A DNA stretch of 64,000 bases from Tetradesmus obliquus (GCA_030272155.1 CP126199.1:744001-808000); one strand, 5' to 3'. Positions 22,602-35,104 are shown, numbered from the stretch's first letter. Made by a program: numbers and translations. The notes: generated by a model from the letters alone, not told the origin.

Positions 22602-25600
22602 AGGCATTGCAATTAGTGAGAGACTCAGTTGCCCATGTAACCAGTCTGCAGATGCAAACATGTTGCATGCACCGCCCACCAACATGGCAGTGGGGATTGC
22701 TTCAGGCAGCAGCCCTCTCTTCACAGATGCGGCTCGCCATGTTACCTTGTCACATGTGTGCTGCAGCTCATGTAAACTGCATGCTCTGCTGCTGTCAACT
22801 GCAATGCTGCATCTTTGCAAATAACGACAAGAACATGCTGCAATGTAGCCTGACACATGTGTGCCTATCCAACTGCTGCAGGCACGGGGCAGCAGAGCTA
22901 TGCGCTGACCTTGCAGTGTGCAGCAGCTGGCAGCAGCACGCTGGGCAACAAGGCGCTGCTGCTGGCTTCAACAGGGCAGGAGGTGGCGGCGTCAGCCAGC
23001 CTGCTGCAGCACTGCCACGAGCTGACAGTGCAGCTGGGTGACATTGCGGCTCCGTCCATAGCCAGGTTGGTTGCCTGGCGGACTTTTCTGCATGCTGCTT
23101 GAATTATAGCTGGTTGGGTAGAATGAAATATTGACTGCAGCTCTACCCATAGCCAGGTGAGTTGCCTGGCGGACGTTTACACCAGGATGCCCGAACAGGG
23201 GTTGGGTTGGGTGGTTGGCTAGATGCCGCTGTAGCCAAACTGCTTGGTGAGGCTGACAGTGCCGCAGGGTGATACTGCCGTACCATCCATAGCCAGGTGA
23301 GTTATCTCAATTCTCAGACCATGGGTTCAACCTGTTGTGGCTCATACTGTTCAAGATGGTGCCAGGACCCACCTGCAACTATCCCTTCTCATTGCCGCTC
23401 TATCCATAGCCAGGTGGGTTGCCTGTTGGTACTTTGTTTTTCTACCACGCTGCCTGGATGGGAGCTGTTTGGCTGGCTAAGATGACGGTTAAGCCAAGTT
23501 GCCTGATGAGACATAGCACTCTGGAGCTGTAGTGGACCTCACAGCATGGTTTGGACAACAATGTGCAGCTGCCTGACCTGCATTCGTGCCAGTAAACAAC
23601 TGCGGGCTGTGTAGTACAGGAAGTGCTGTTCGTTTAGGGTGTCATTCATGGGTGCTGCCTGCAGGTACACATGGACAGTCAACAAGACAACCAGCACCAG
23701 CAGGCTAAGGCTACACACCAGTGCCGCATCCCCAGGCATCGATGCCTACCTGCAACAGCAGCAGCAGCTGTACAGCCGAGCAGGCCTCAACAGCAGCGCA
23801 GTAGCAGCGCAGATACGGTCCCTGCAACTGCAGCAGGAGCCGACAACAGCTGAAGTGACATACACAGTGCAGTACAAACGCATCCCTCCTCCTGAGTTGT
23901 CTTTGGGAGTCAGCCCGTTCAACGTCTCAGGCTCGGTACACATCAGCAACCCAGCACCAATTGCTGCTGCACTGGCATCAGTCACAATCAGCATACCCAA
24001 CCCGACAGCTGCATCCATACCATATACCGTTGCAGCAGATTGTCCAATGTTGACTGTGGTGCCCGGTCAAACTTTGACCTGCAGTTGGACTGCTAAGCCG
24101 CCCTTTAACCCAACCGGTGCACAAGTATTTGCAACTGCGCGTTACATCAGCCTCCAAAATGGCGTCCCCCAAAGTGACTCTAAAAAGGACTTCACGTCTG
24201 CAGCGGCTATCATTGGCGCGCCAACCTCAGCAACAGCAGGTGCTTGGAGCAGCAGCGCATTCAGGCATAGAAGATCAATGCTGGCGGCAGCACCACAGCA
24301 GGCCTTCATCACAGCGCATGCCACGCTACCAATGCCAGCAGGGCAAGCAGCAATGCAGCCAATGGTGGCAGTGCAATCAATGCAGCTGTCACGGAGGTTG
24401 TTACACAATCGGCGCCTGCTGTTTGACCCCATGAGCTTCCTGAGCAGCATGTGGGCAGCAAGCAGCTCACTAACTAATACACCAGCGGCAGCAGCAGCAG
24501 CAGCAGCAGCAGCACCAACACCAGCGCCGGTAGCAGCAGCAGCAGCAGCAGCAGCACCAGTGCCAGCATCATCTGCAGCTGCATCTCCAGCAGCCACATT
24601 TGCAAAGCCTGCGGCATCATCCAATGCAGCTGCTCACACAGCCAGCTACAAACCTCTCACGCAAAGCACCAGCACAGAGCAGAAAAGACCAAATGTGCAC
24701 ACAGCGGCAGTAGCAGCAGCAGCAGGGTCAGCAGCAGCAGCAGGGCCAGCAGCAGCAGCAGCAGCAGGCGCTTCAGTCAGCACCACAGCTGCACCAGCGC
24801 CGGCCCCAGCGCCAGTGCTACTTGCAGCTCCAGTGATACTCGACTTCCTGACAAGCCCAGCAACAGCAGCAGCAGCAGCAGTAGCACCAACGCCAGCATG
24901 GACAGCAGCAGCAGCAGATCCACCCATTTCTGGCACGGCTTACACCAAAGCAGCTGAAGGATTCTCAGTGCCACAGTCAAGCTTTGCTAGCGCCACCAAG
25001 GCATCCTCTTGGGGTGATGCAGTCGATGATCATCAACAATTGCTTGCTCAGCCACAGCTGGGGTCTAACACAGCAGCTCCAATGACAGGGCTGCTGCCTG
25101 CTGCTGCTGCAGCAGCAGAAAACATGCAACCCATACTGGCAACAGCCCACAGCAGCAGCACTGAAGCATTGCGGAAGACATCCGCCGCTGATGGCAGTAG
25201 CTGGACACCAACAGCAGCTGCAACAGGTGGTACAGGTAGCAGCAGCCGAGGGTATGCTGCTGGCTCCGGAGCAGGCTCCCAGGGGACTGATGGCATGTGG
25301 AATGCAGCAGCAAGTACTGATATGCAGTATCCAGCTGCCTATGCCTCTGCTGGCCCCGTGGCAGGTTCCCAAAAGGCTGACAGCATGTGGACCACAGCTG
25401 CTAGTATGCTAAGTCATAGTGCCAGCATGCAGGATGCAGCTGCCTTTGCAGTGCAGCAACCGGACAGTGACGGGGCAGCAGATGCTGTAGGAGCAGCTGC
25501 TGCTGGCAGCGCAGAGGCAGGTGGCAGCATGGCAGCCGCCACTGGCAACAGCAGCAGCAGTAGCAGCAGCAGCAGCAGTGGTGGCGGTGGCAGTAGCAAA

Positions 25601-25691
25601 GCAGCTGCTTTAGGCAGCAACATCAGCAGCAGCAACAGCATTGACAGTGGCAGCAGCAGCAGCAGCAGCAGAAGCACGACCGCCCCCGCCA

Positions 25692-25731
<40 letters not shown>

Positions 25732-25763
25732 TGGTAGCAGCAACACTGGATCCTGGGGCCCAG

Positions 25764-25796
<33 letters not shown>

Positions 25797-26009
25797 ACAG
25801 CAGCAGCAGCAACAGCGCGTACATACCAGCTGTGCTGGGCCCAGTGACCCCTAAAGGCTTGCTGGATGAGTGTGCTGACGTGTCTGATCAGCAAGGCAGC
25901 AGCACAGGCATGACACAAGGCACACTAAAGGCAGGCCGACTGCCATCTCGCCGCATCTGCAGCTCGACAACTTTTGTGTACCGCATGCAATATGGACCTT
26001 TTGACGCAT

Positions 26010-26054
<45 letters not shown>

Positions 26055-27601
26055 GGGCGGTCAACACTGCTGCGCTGACTACTGCAGACACCAGGCTGCG
26101 GAGTGAAGACAGAACAGAGCTTCCAATCGAGGTTCATGGCTGCAGTCCTGCCCTGGTGGCAAAAGTGATCCCTGCAGAGGCTTCTGGCGATGCCAGATAC
26201 TCATGGGAAGTTCAAACACACGCAGCAGCATCAGCATTGCTGCTGCCCATCAACACAGCCGGAAACAACAGGTATACAGTGTCTTTTGTGCGGAGTTTGC
26301 AGATCATAAACCCCCAGCTCAGTGTGACAGTTGAGCTGCAGAACCTTGGAGCTGTCCCTCTTGCTGTGGCTCATGCCACCTATGTTATTAACGTGACATG
26401 CAGCGGCAAATCACGTATGACAGTTGGCAGCTTCAGCTGCAACAGCGGCAAGGCAGTTGAGGGCTTCAGCAAAGCCAAATGCAACTTTGCGGCGCCTCTG
26501 CAGTGCGCAGCAGGCGGCACTGTTGCGCTGACGCTGCTGACATCAGCCGGCAGGTTGGTGGCTGCTGCTCCGATGGACTTCCAGGCTCCCGCTGCTGCTG
26601 CTGCTGCTGTTGAGGGCATCAAGCTGGATGATACCCCTGATGCCTGTGTTACGGTGAGAGCGGCCGCCGCCGCTGCTGCGGCTGTTGCTGCTGCTGCTGT
26701 ATGTGTGTGGGTTACATAGCCCTTGGAGCGCGGCACCTTTCATGCTCAGCTCTGACACAGCACATGTATACCACCTTGCTGTGAGTTGCTGTGCTTGCAA
26801 ATGCAACAAGAAACACCTATATGAGGCTATCACTGTGATATGCCTGCTGCTGCTGCTGCTGCTGCTGCTGCCACTTGCCAGGTTGGCCACAAGTGGATCA
26901 ACGGCTCTGATGCATTCGTGGCTGGGTCGGCAGTGCAGGGCGCACTGCCCAGCAGCAGCAGCATCTGCAGCAGCAGCAGCCACAGCATGACTGCCAGCTT
27001 TGGGCCTTTCAAGGCATGCGGCACACTGCAGGTGGGTGGCCTGATGAAGAATCTGGCTGATTGCACCAATTATATCTGCCTCTGCAATGCCTTTGCAATG
27101 CCTTTGCAATGCCTTTACAATCATGATAGGCTACACAGTTTGACATGTGGAAGTGACACGTCTCAGGCAGCTGCGGTTCCAGTTCATGCGCACATAGTGA
27201 TGCTATTGGTGGGTGGATATGCGCACACCGCCAGATGGATGCAATTTTGCTGAAATGCCTTGCATGACCATTTGTATGTTTCCTGCAGGCTGTGCTTGCT
27301 AGCAGCATCAGGGACAGCAGCGGCAACCTCACACACAGCATACACACCACACACATCAACGTGGTGGGCTGCAATGCAGCACGCCTGGCGGCAGCCACTG
27401 CACAGATTGCCAGCTTCCTGCCACCTGGCACCGCCCTGTACACAGCATACCCAGAAAATAACAACACAAATAACAGTGCGGCGGCTGGTGCGAGTGCAGC
27501 CAAGCCTGCAGCTGTGGTGATCGCAGCAGCACCGCAGGCTGGGCCAGAGCAGCTGTGTGTGAGGGGTCCGAGCTTTTGGAGGGCTTGCGTGGCGGCGGCA
27601 G

Positions 27602-27688
<87 letters not shown>

Positions 27689-28104
27689 AGCCTCTGTTGG
27701 TAGCAGACAAAACATGCTTGGTGATTGACCAGCGGCTTCCTGGAGGCAGAGGACCTAGCACTCCATTCTTTGAGTTGAAAAGCTCCCAAACCAAGCACAC
27801 ATATGGCTCAATACTGCTAGCTGACAGCAGCAGCAGCAGCAGCAGCAGCAGTGTGTTTTTCAAGATCGCACAGGCGTACGTGGCTGCTCAGCTTAACCAG
27901 CTGTCGGGTGTGGCGCTGCCTCCAGACGCGCGGCAGGCGCAGGTGACACTGGCTGTGAAGTTCTTCTCGGTGGTCAGTGAGAATTCCACTGTGAAGAAGG
28001 AGCTGGCGAAGAAGGCAGCAGCAGCTGAGGCAGTACTCAGTAGATTCAACAGAGGGGAGATGCCGGGCGTGCCTGCCTGTCAGGCGCAGGCGCAGTTTGA
28101 TTGA
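18420..28104 (+). CDS. large Ser/Ala-rich secreted (extracellular-matrix type) protein; 5' end unresolved
   Basis: Ten exons, about 1,803 codons: 18420-19004, 20713-20943, 21185-21367, 22089-22238, 22401-22521, 22882-23065, 23665-26653, 26882-27031 and 27289-28104, plus an unseen first exon. All visible junctions are in phase. The frame before 18420 is closed, and CTGACAG makes an acceptor there. Exon 23665 opens with YTWTVNKTTS, then VTYTVQYKR and FNVSGSVHISNPAP. This succession is typical of bacterial and algal surface-protein beta-sandwich modules (TWxVxK then YTVxxxK). A central region of poly-Ala and poly-Ser (AGC) linkers follows, then a second module (YSWEVQTH, YTVSFVRS). Near the end, AQAYVAAQLNQLSGVALP resembles the AxQYIAAKLN motif of bacterial anchored surface proteins. 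There is no obvious membrane anchor. Function is inferred to be structural and extracellular. Confidence 0.7.
19507..19722 (+). repeat. long near-perfect inverted repeat (hairpin) in an intron
   Basis: The arms, about 105 nt each (19507-19611 and 19617-19722), are reverse complements at roughly 80-85%, with a loop of only about 5 nt inside CTATGTCTTGCATAG. The best-paired core is ACATGCTTG at about 19550 with its partner CAAGCATGT at about 19672, flanked by CCAAATC and GATTTGG. Some mismatches become G:U in RNA. It lies within the intron between 19004 and 20713 of the matrix-protein gene. It could be a miRNA/siRNA precursor, a short foldback element, or a plain inverted duplication. Confidence 0.75.
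19819..19851 (+). repeat. pentanucleotide array with six TGTAA signals
   Basis: TGTAA repeats at 5-nt spacing, starting at 19820, inside the same large intron and in sense orientation. Each unit is a match to the chlorophyte poly(A) signal. Confidence 0.8.
19889..20790 (+). repeat. exon head GKVAVGRASQ and five upstream tandem echoes
   Basis: The acceptor and first 60-80 nt of the exon at 20713 recur at about 19889, 20037, 20174, 20314 and 20584. Each retains GCAGGGCAAG at the acceptor and GTGGGCCGTGCCAGCCA-like exon sequence. Only the last copy continues into the long open exon. Several echoes stay open in frame for tens of codons. Confidence 0.85.
21185..21914 (+). repeat. matrix-protein exon 21185-21367 and two downstream decayed copies
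   Basis: The exon and its GTGAGA donor are copied at about 21480-21652 and 21750-21915, each ending in the same CCACCTCCCTTTCAG-GTGAGATG junction. The copies carry indels, so the peptide AYHGLAAGQLLLTNS is not maintained in them. The unit is about 265-285 nt long. Confidence 0.85.
22521..22601 (+). repeat. GC-AG intron start followed by a (GCT/CTG)23 tract
   Basis: The exon 22401-22521 ends at GCAG followed by GCAAGT, a consensus GC donor; no GT donor keeps the frame. The next exon at 22882 restores YAGTGQQSYAL. Immediately inside the intron, about 70 nt of uninterrupted CTG repeats run from 22531 to 22601. Confidence 0.7.
23055..23415 (+). repeat. short donor echoes after matrix-protein exon 22882-23065
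   Basis: The exon end CCATAGCCAG plus a following GTGAGT/GTGGGT recurs at about 23145-23160, 23284-23300 and 23400-23416. The used site at 23065 has the weaker donor GTTGGT, while three downstream echoes have better consensus. Confidence 0.7.
27607..27684 (+). repeat. (AGC)26 tract encoding 26 serines
   Basis: Uninterrupted AGC in the reading frame of the last exon of the matrix-protein gene. It is a likely hypervariable length polymorphism. Confidence 0.9.
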
Positions 28105-29572
28105 TTGTGGGGTACTCCTGAATGGCATCAAAGTGAAGCTGGGTGACACTAAGCTGGGTTGGATGCAACTGGAATACAAACTGCGACTGGCTCGCAGTAG
28201 TGTAGCTTTGCGTTGCTTTGATCAATGTGTCTGCTCTGACGGTCTCAATGGTTGATGATTCACGTGTTTGTACCATCAGCCTGCCAACAGCCGCAACGCA
28301 GACTATACGAGTGTAGTTATATCGTGAACTTGCAACACCCGTTCAGTCCATTGAGGGGTACTGCATTGCGGCTGGCATCCCCCAGCAACTGGGCTGAATG
28401 CATCCATGTGCGATGTCAACTGTGGCGGTGTGTCTTTCAAAGCTGCAGCAGGCCCGACATCCCTGGCGGCTAGCCTCGTAAGGGTTCATGCCCTGTGTGG
28501 GTGAGGAGGGTCGGGTGAGTCATGACTGTATGATCATGGCTGTAATTACAAATGCACCAAACTGCAGGTTAATCGATGGTGGCTTAGCCATGCATTTCCA
28601 TGTGCAAAGACTCTGTGACAAGGACAGCCAGCTACCAGACTAAGGTGACGGCGTTTGAAGTCTACGGTGCAGCACTGAAACATGATTGCGCACATCACCA
28701 AAAACAGTGCTGCACTCTCGCGACTTCACCATCAAACCCATGGCTTTGTACAGCCTGTGGGCACTGATCAGTCATGACTGGCGTGTGCCCTGCCTCATCA
28801 ATCACTGACAAACTCCATGACAACTAAATTGTCTCGTGAAGCAGCCTAGAATTAGATTCAAAACCGGTGCATGGTACTGATCAAACAATGCAAGCACAGC
28901 CTTGCATGTCCTACCCGCTGCTATCCACACAGCAACAGCGTTGTACACAGCACAACCACAGGGTTGCGGCAGTTATGCATACCCGTCAGATGCAACTGTG
29001 CATATGATTCTCAACAACTAAGGCGTGAGATGGGCGCTGTTTTAAACTTGTAAGCAAATGTGATGCCAACGCCAAGACTGGTATAATAAACCCAAGCGGC
29101 AGTCTCTGATATGCAAGTAAATTGTTGACCTGCTGACCAGATCTTGAACCCATTTGAAACTATCGTTATGCAAATGCTCTATACCAATGCCGCCATTGTC
29201 CCCATACCCCGCTACACTGAGTTCTACATTACGCTAAACGCTATTGTGTTTCAACAAAAGTGTACTTGACACAGGCACAATAAATGCGTGGCAGCTTGTT
29301 GAATGTCAAAACAACACTGAAAACATAGCATTCCTGCCATGCCTGCAATCCATGGCTTGAAGACCCAGCTTGAAACCGTGGCAGCTGCGGTACCCAAGGC
29401 CCTGGTGCGCAAAACCCTGAGCTGCATACCATCACAGGACAGCATTGGCAATTGCTTTGGTGTTAATTACTTGTCACCAAACCAAGCTCTAGAATACTCA
29501 CAAGTGCTGCTGCACTGCAGGGCTAGCCATGCTGCATCGAAATCGATGTTTGCTTGCCGTGCTGTGCACAAC
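28105..29572. other. convergent intergenic region
   Basis: Lies between the stop of the matrix-protein gene (+) and the stop of the type I membrane-protein gene (-). TGTAA at 28541-28545 is a candidate poly(A) signal for the former. No gene was recognised. Confidence 0.4.
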
Positions 29573-30039
29573 CTAATTTGTGGGGCAGTTGCCCGCAAGC
29601 TGAAATGGCGACACCAGCGGTCGCCGCGGCGAGCGGCCATTCGGCTGCTGCAGTGCCCCTACAGCACTGTCTGCCACTGCAAGGGATGCCGGTGCTGCTG
29701 CTGCAGCTGCTGATGATATTGATTTTGGCGCATGTGCAGCACTGCCGCTGCTGCTGCTGTTGTTGCTGTCTGCTGAGCCGTCTGCAGATGCGCCTCCTGT
29801 TGAGCCCCACGTGCATCTACTGACACCAGCTGGCTCACTTACTGCTGCTGCTGCTGCTGCTGGCTCACTCACTGCTGCTGCTCCAGCCCCAGATGCCCCT
29901 CCTGAGGAGCCCCAGGTGCAGCTGCCCCAGCGGGACAGCTTGCCCTCAGCACCGCCCCCACTGCTGCTGCTGCTGCTGCTGCTGCTGTTGTCATCCTGCA
30001 CTGTGGTCCGAGCAGGCTGAGGCACAACAAGCTGCTGTG

Positions 30040-30070
<31 letters not shown>

Positions 30071-30704
30071 TTGTGAATGCAGCAGTGGCGTGCTGGGCGC
30101 AGTCACAGAGTCAGTACTAGTGCTGGCTCTGCACCTGATGCTGCTGAGAGTGGTTTCTGCATTGCTGACACAGGCTGGCTCACACTCTGCTGCTACTGCT
30201 GCTGCTGCTGTTGACTCAATGACCTGCAGTGCTGATGCTGACAGGCTCCTACTGAACAGCCTCAAGCAGGCCGCTGAGCCAGCAGACTGACTCGGCTGCT
30301 GCTGTAGCACATGTTGCTCTAGCTGTGACTCTGCTGCTGGTACATCAGCCACTTGGTGCTGCATCTGGCCAGTAACAGCTGCAGCTTGCACTACTGGCAG
30401 TTGCTGGCATCTGCCTGCTGCTGGTGTGCCTGCTGCTGGTGTGCCTGGCTCAGCAAGTGAGGCAACCTGCTGCAGCTGCTGCAGAAATGGCAGCTGCTGC
30501 TGCAGCTCTGCTGTTACAGATGCTTGCCCTGCCTCTTGCTGCAGACTGCTGGGGCTAGACCACACTGCTGCTGCTGCTGCTGCTGCTGCTGGCTGCTCAA
30601 GGCAGTGGCGGCTGCTGCTGCTGTCAACCACAGCAGACATGAGGCAGACCGATGCATCAGCAGCAGCTACTGCAGCTGCTGCTACGGCTGCTGCGTCTGC
30701 TGCG

Positions 30705-30746
<42 letters not shown>

Positions 30747-31093
30747 TCGCTGCCGGCCCACCACCTAGGAGTGGCCATTGCCAGCTCAGCAGCCCCACCT
30801 GCTGACAAGTTACACCTGCTGGGGCCACTGCTCTGTACAGCGTCCTCACTGGCAGGCATGTTGCGCTGCTGCTGCTGCTGCTGTTGTTGTGCCGGCACTT
30901 GTGCAGCAGAGTCCTGTTGTTGCAGAAGTCCCAGCCGGCTGCTGCTGCTGCTGCTCGGTATTCTGCTGCCAATGGCAGCAGCAGCAGCAGCAGCAGCAGC
31001 ATCGCCTAGTTCGTCACTGTCAGATCGCCGCAGCTCAGCAGCACTGCCAGGCCTGTTCTGGATGCTGTCACTGCTGCCGCGGCCTCTCCTAGC

Positions 31094-31124
<31 letters not shown>

Positions 31125-33321
31125 CTGTTGTGTGTCCTGTGCGTGCTAATCAACTGCAGTCTTGCACTGCTGCTGCTGCTGCCGCCATTGCTCATCTCCA
31201 CCGCTCCAGTGTCCGGTGCATGGCTGTCTGCATCACTGCTCCTGCCGCTGTTGCTGTCGTCACTGCTGCTGCTGCTGCCGCTGCTGCCTTCTACCTCCAT
31301 ATCAAACCGCACTGCGCTAGAAACTGAATCGCCGCGAGTAATCGCCTGCCCTGATGACATACCAGCCAGCCCTACTGCTGCTGGCCCTCCTGCTGCTCCT
31401 GCTGCACCTCCAGCTGCTGCTGCTGCTGCTATTGTTGGGCTCTGCCTAGGACTCATCAGCCGGCTGGCTCGTCCACCCGGGCTAATCAGTGCCGCAGTCA
31501 GTGCTGCAGTCATTGGTCCAACAGTGGACAACCCCGCCACTGCTGCTGCTGCTGGTATGCCTACAGGGCTGTGATGCAGCCCTAGTGTGCCAGGTGCACT
31601 GGAAGCAGCAGAAGAAGGGGATAGCACTGCCAAGCTGCTAGACAGTGCCCCAGGCAGCTGCACTGTAGTGAGGCTGCAGGGGCTGCTGGCTGGATCTACT
31701 GATGGTGCTGCTGATGCTGCTGTGAACATTGTGGTGGGGAGGTACTTGGAGGATACTTTGCTTTTGTGGCTACTCTTGCGCCGCTGCAGGGTGGGTGAAG
31801 GGTTGAGGTAGAGAGGAGAGCAGCAGAGCAGCAGAGCAGCAGAGCAGCAGAGCAGCAGAGCAGCAGAGAAGCAGAGCAGCAGAGTTCAGTGTTGATGGTG
31901 AGCACGTGGTGTCCGCCATGCCGCTACTCGTGGCGCTAACATCAGCACCTGCTGTGCGTTTGTTGTGCGACAATGCCTTGTGACTTTGGCTGCTTGATGC
32001 ATGGTTGCAAGTGATATAATTACTCACCCTTTTAGGAAGACCCTGGTCATTTTCAGCCCTTGCAGCCGCCGCCCGTGCCCGCTGCTTCACCACCACTATG
32101 ATTGCAGCAGCAGCAGAAACAGACACCACCGCCAGGGCTGCTGCCACTGCTATTCCAACGACAGCAGCACTGCTGTCTTCTTTCTTGCCGTTTTCACTGC
32201 TGCCGCTGCTGCTGCTGCTGCTGCCGCTGGCAACAGCAGCCGCCGCCGCAGAGCTTGTAGCAACCAGGATCTCCTGCAGCAGTCCAGCACTGCTGATCAA
32301 AGGAGTGCCTGCTGCTGCTGTTGCTGTTGATGCTGTCAGTAGGTCAACCACCTGGGGTGGCCCTGCCTGGGCGATTTTCAAACCTGACACTGTTACAATC
32401 GTTTGAACTGCCAGGGACTGAGACCAGCTGCTGAGGGAGGTGACAAGGCCTGGTGCAACATCAGCTGAGGTGCCCACTGCTTGGCTGATGATGATGTTGA
32501 CCTGCACAAGAAAAGCAGGTAAGGCATACAGGCATGCGCTTAGTCTGCATCATCTTCATGCTCTGCACTTGCAGCTAACATGGGCAGCAGTCAGCTGAGC
32601 AGTCCGGAAGCTCACCTCAGGCAGCTGCCATGTTAGCGTTACATTTGCAAGCAACTTGACATGTTGTCTTGCAAGGACTGCAGTGAAGTGCAATGAACCG
32701 CATTTGCAACTGTACAGGGCAGCAGCTGCAAGGCTCACCTCAGGCAGCTGCCGGACCTTGACTGTTGTGGCTGTGAACGGCATGCTGCTGCTGCTGCTGC
32801 CGCTGCTGCTTACTGGCAGTGCCTGAAGCAGGTTGCGTGCTGGCAGCACCACGTCACTGATGCTGCTGCCACTGCTGCTTGCAAATGTCTTGTTTGCCAC
32901 TGCCCTGCCAGCAGCAGCAATGGCACCGCTGCTGCTGCTGCTGCTGCTGTTGGCCACAGCTGCAGTTGCTTCCGCTGCTGCTGCCTCATTGACAGCTTCA
33001 GAGTAGCTACTGAGCAGGGCTCTGCCGCAAGTGCTGTTGCTGGCAATGCTTCCATACACAAACAGCTCAGGGCAGTTAGCTCTGATCTCATCAGCCACTG
33101 CCAATGCATGTGAAGGAGAGCCCACTCCATACAGAGACAGCATTGCAAGCACACTGCGGGTTGGCGCTGCTGCTGCTGCTGCTGCTGCTGCTGATCCTGC
33201 TGCCGCACTGCCAGTGGGGATGAAGACCGCGCTGTGCCTTTTGCTGCTGGCTGTGGCTTTAGCTGCTGTGGCTGCTTCTAGCATCCAGGTGGCATGCGCA
33301 AGGCTGCGACCATGCACTGCA

Positions 33322-33355
<34 letters not shown>

Positions 33356-33575
33356 GGCTGCTGCTGGGGCTGTTGCTGGTGCTGGTTGTTTTGCTGGCGG
33401 TGTTGCTGCTGTTGCTTGCTGTGCTACTCAGCTGCCCGCCTTTTGCGCTTATGTCACCACCAGCGGCACTAACGCTGCTGCTGCTGCTGGCATTGATTCT
33501 CTTGCTGTTGCTGGTGTTGCTGGAGCCACTCCCCAGCCACCCTGCCATAGGGCCGCTGCTGCCACCACCACCACC

Positions 33576-33619
<44 letters not shown>

Positions 33620-34321
33620 CCAGCCTCACCAGGCTGACCCCCACCAGCACTGAGCTGTCAGCAGTGAGGGCCTTGATGCTGTTGGCAATGGCAGTGGCTG
33701 CTGCTGCTGCAAACTGTGCCGGCGGCTCTGCAAGCTCCAGCGCCTGTGACAGATTGGCAACAGCGCCACGTAAGCAATGGTGGTGACACTGCAAGTGTGA
33801 GCGAGGGTAGTTAGGTGTGGTTCCAGGCACCATATGGAACACTATGAGACACAAGTGCATGAACACAAGGCCTGCAATGCATGATGGCATGCGTAACGCC
33901 TAAAACACATAGCACTGAAAGTGGTACAGCTGCTGGACGTGCACAACAAACCCTCGTATATGTTACCCTTTCCTGAACACACTCCGCTGCTGCTGACACC
34001 AACAGCCAAATTCAAACTCACCAGGTTGATCACGCTGCTGATCTTGCTCTGCACTTGCTGCAGCGGCACGCCAGTGGCATTGGCTGTTGCATTGCTGAGA
34101 GTGTCTTGCAGGCTATCCTGCCAGGCCACAGCTGCTGCGCCAGGCCCTGCTATCTTTGCCAGCTGCTCCACTGTCACCGGGCTCATTTTGAAGCTTGTTA
34201 TAACAACTTGGGTGACGTTATTCTTGCTGAATGTGAAGGCGTCCGCCATGGCTGTGTCTGTCTGGGGTTGAGTTGCTGTGGCGGCTTGAGCAGCTGATGT
34301 GCCATTGCTAGCATTGAGGAG

Positions 34322-34366
<45 letters not shown>

Positions 34367-35104
34367 AGTTCCGGGTGCGCCTGCAGTCTGCGTGTCAGCA
34401 ACTACAGCCTCATCCACTGGCTTAGCCACAGCCGGTTCGCTGCTGCTGCTGCTGCTGCTGCTGCTGGTTGTGGCTTCATCTGCAGACGCAGGGGCAACCG
34501 CGCCAGTTTCTGCAGTAAGCAGCTCCTCAACAGCCTTGGGAAGCTTCCCCAGCGTCTCTGTGCCTGCTTTTGCGATGCTGGATGCTGCTGCACCAGCCTT
34601 CCCTAGGAGGCCTGCCAAGGCATCAGTGAAACCAGCATGGATGCTGCTGCTGCTGCTGCTGCCGCTGCCAATGCTGCTGCTGCTACTGCTGCTATGGCTC
34701 TCAGTGTCGCCACTGGCTGCTGCTGCTGCATTCGCCGGAATTTCAGCGCTTGTGCTGTTGTGGGTCATGCTGGCCACCATTGCTCCAGCTTCTGCTGCAG
34801 AGATCCGCTCAACATCCACAGGGTGGCTTTGATACAGCACTTCACCGAGGCTGTCGAGTCCCAGAGCAACAAGTTCGTGAGTCATCGATCCACTGCCGTC
34901 TTTGCTGCTGCTTTGCCGCTGGATGGCGCAGCCGGTGCCATTGATGCAACTAGGGCCCGCGCTGCTACTGTCGCTGCTGGTAATGGGCCTTAGGCCGCCC
35001 GGCGTGTTCGCTAGAAGTTGGGCTGAGGCTATTGTTGTTGTATATATCAACCATGCTAGAATCAATGACGATGCCCAGCGGTTGGAATCGTAGAGCACAG
35101 ACAT
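29573..35104 (-). CDS. type I membrane protein with Ser-rich ectodomain and long Ser/Gln/Ala-rich tail
   Basis: Four exons: 35104-34022, 33743-32739, 32501-32028 and 31783-29573. Total 1,590 aa, all junctions phase 0. A signal peptide is clear (about residues 12-28, ending in ASA). The ectodomain alternates poly-Ser runs with short hydrophobic strand/helix units such as VTQVVITSFKM, NCPELFVYGSIA and AVQTIVTVSGLKI, with scattered Cys and N-glycosylation sites. One transmembrane helix (VVGIAVAAALAVVSVSAAAA onward, about 810-834) is followed by a KQRARAAAAR stop-transfer segment. The cytoplasmic tail of about 755 aa is low-complexity with conserved-looking RxxS segments (RLMSPRQSP, RSPRRPLVSP). 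No kinase or other catalytic domain was recognised. It could be a surface receptor or wall-linking protein; the family is unknown to me. The exon 2 acceptor could alternatively be about 40 nt upstream. Confidence 0.7.
31818..31885 (-). repeat. short tandem repeat of about 9-10 nt in intron 3 of the type I protein gene
   Basis: Seven to eight near-identical AGCAGCAGAG-type units occur in plus-strand orientation inside the intron 32027-31784. Confidence 0.8.
32610..32645 (-). repeat. echo of exon 2 end plus donor, type I protein gene
   Basis: The exon 2 tail CAGCTGCCTGAG with donor GTGAGC (ending 32739) is repeated about 117 nt downstream in the intron, with the same donor. Confidence 0.8.

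Noticed and set aside
25414-25824. Long poly-Leu, poly-Ala or poly-Cys open frames opposite or out of frame with CAG tracts, for example here and at 27356-27715
   Set aside because: They are by-products of triplet repeats, which stay open in all frames of both strands. They have no start context, phase-matched splice partners or globular sequence.
29573-31729. A separate 718-aa gene starting at the Met at 31729
   Set aside because: The frame is open upstream to a good acceptor at 31784 and joins, in phase 0, the exon carrying the transmembrane helix. It is better read as the cytoplasmic tail of the type I protein.
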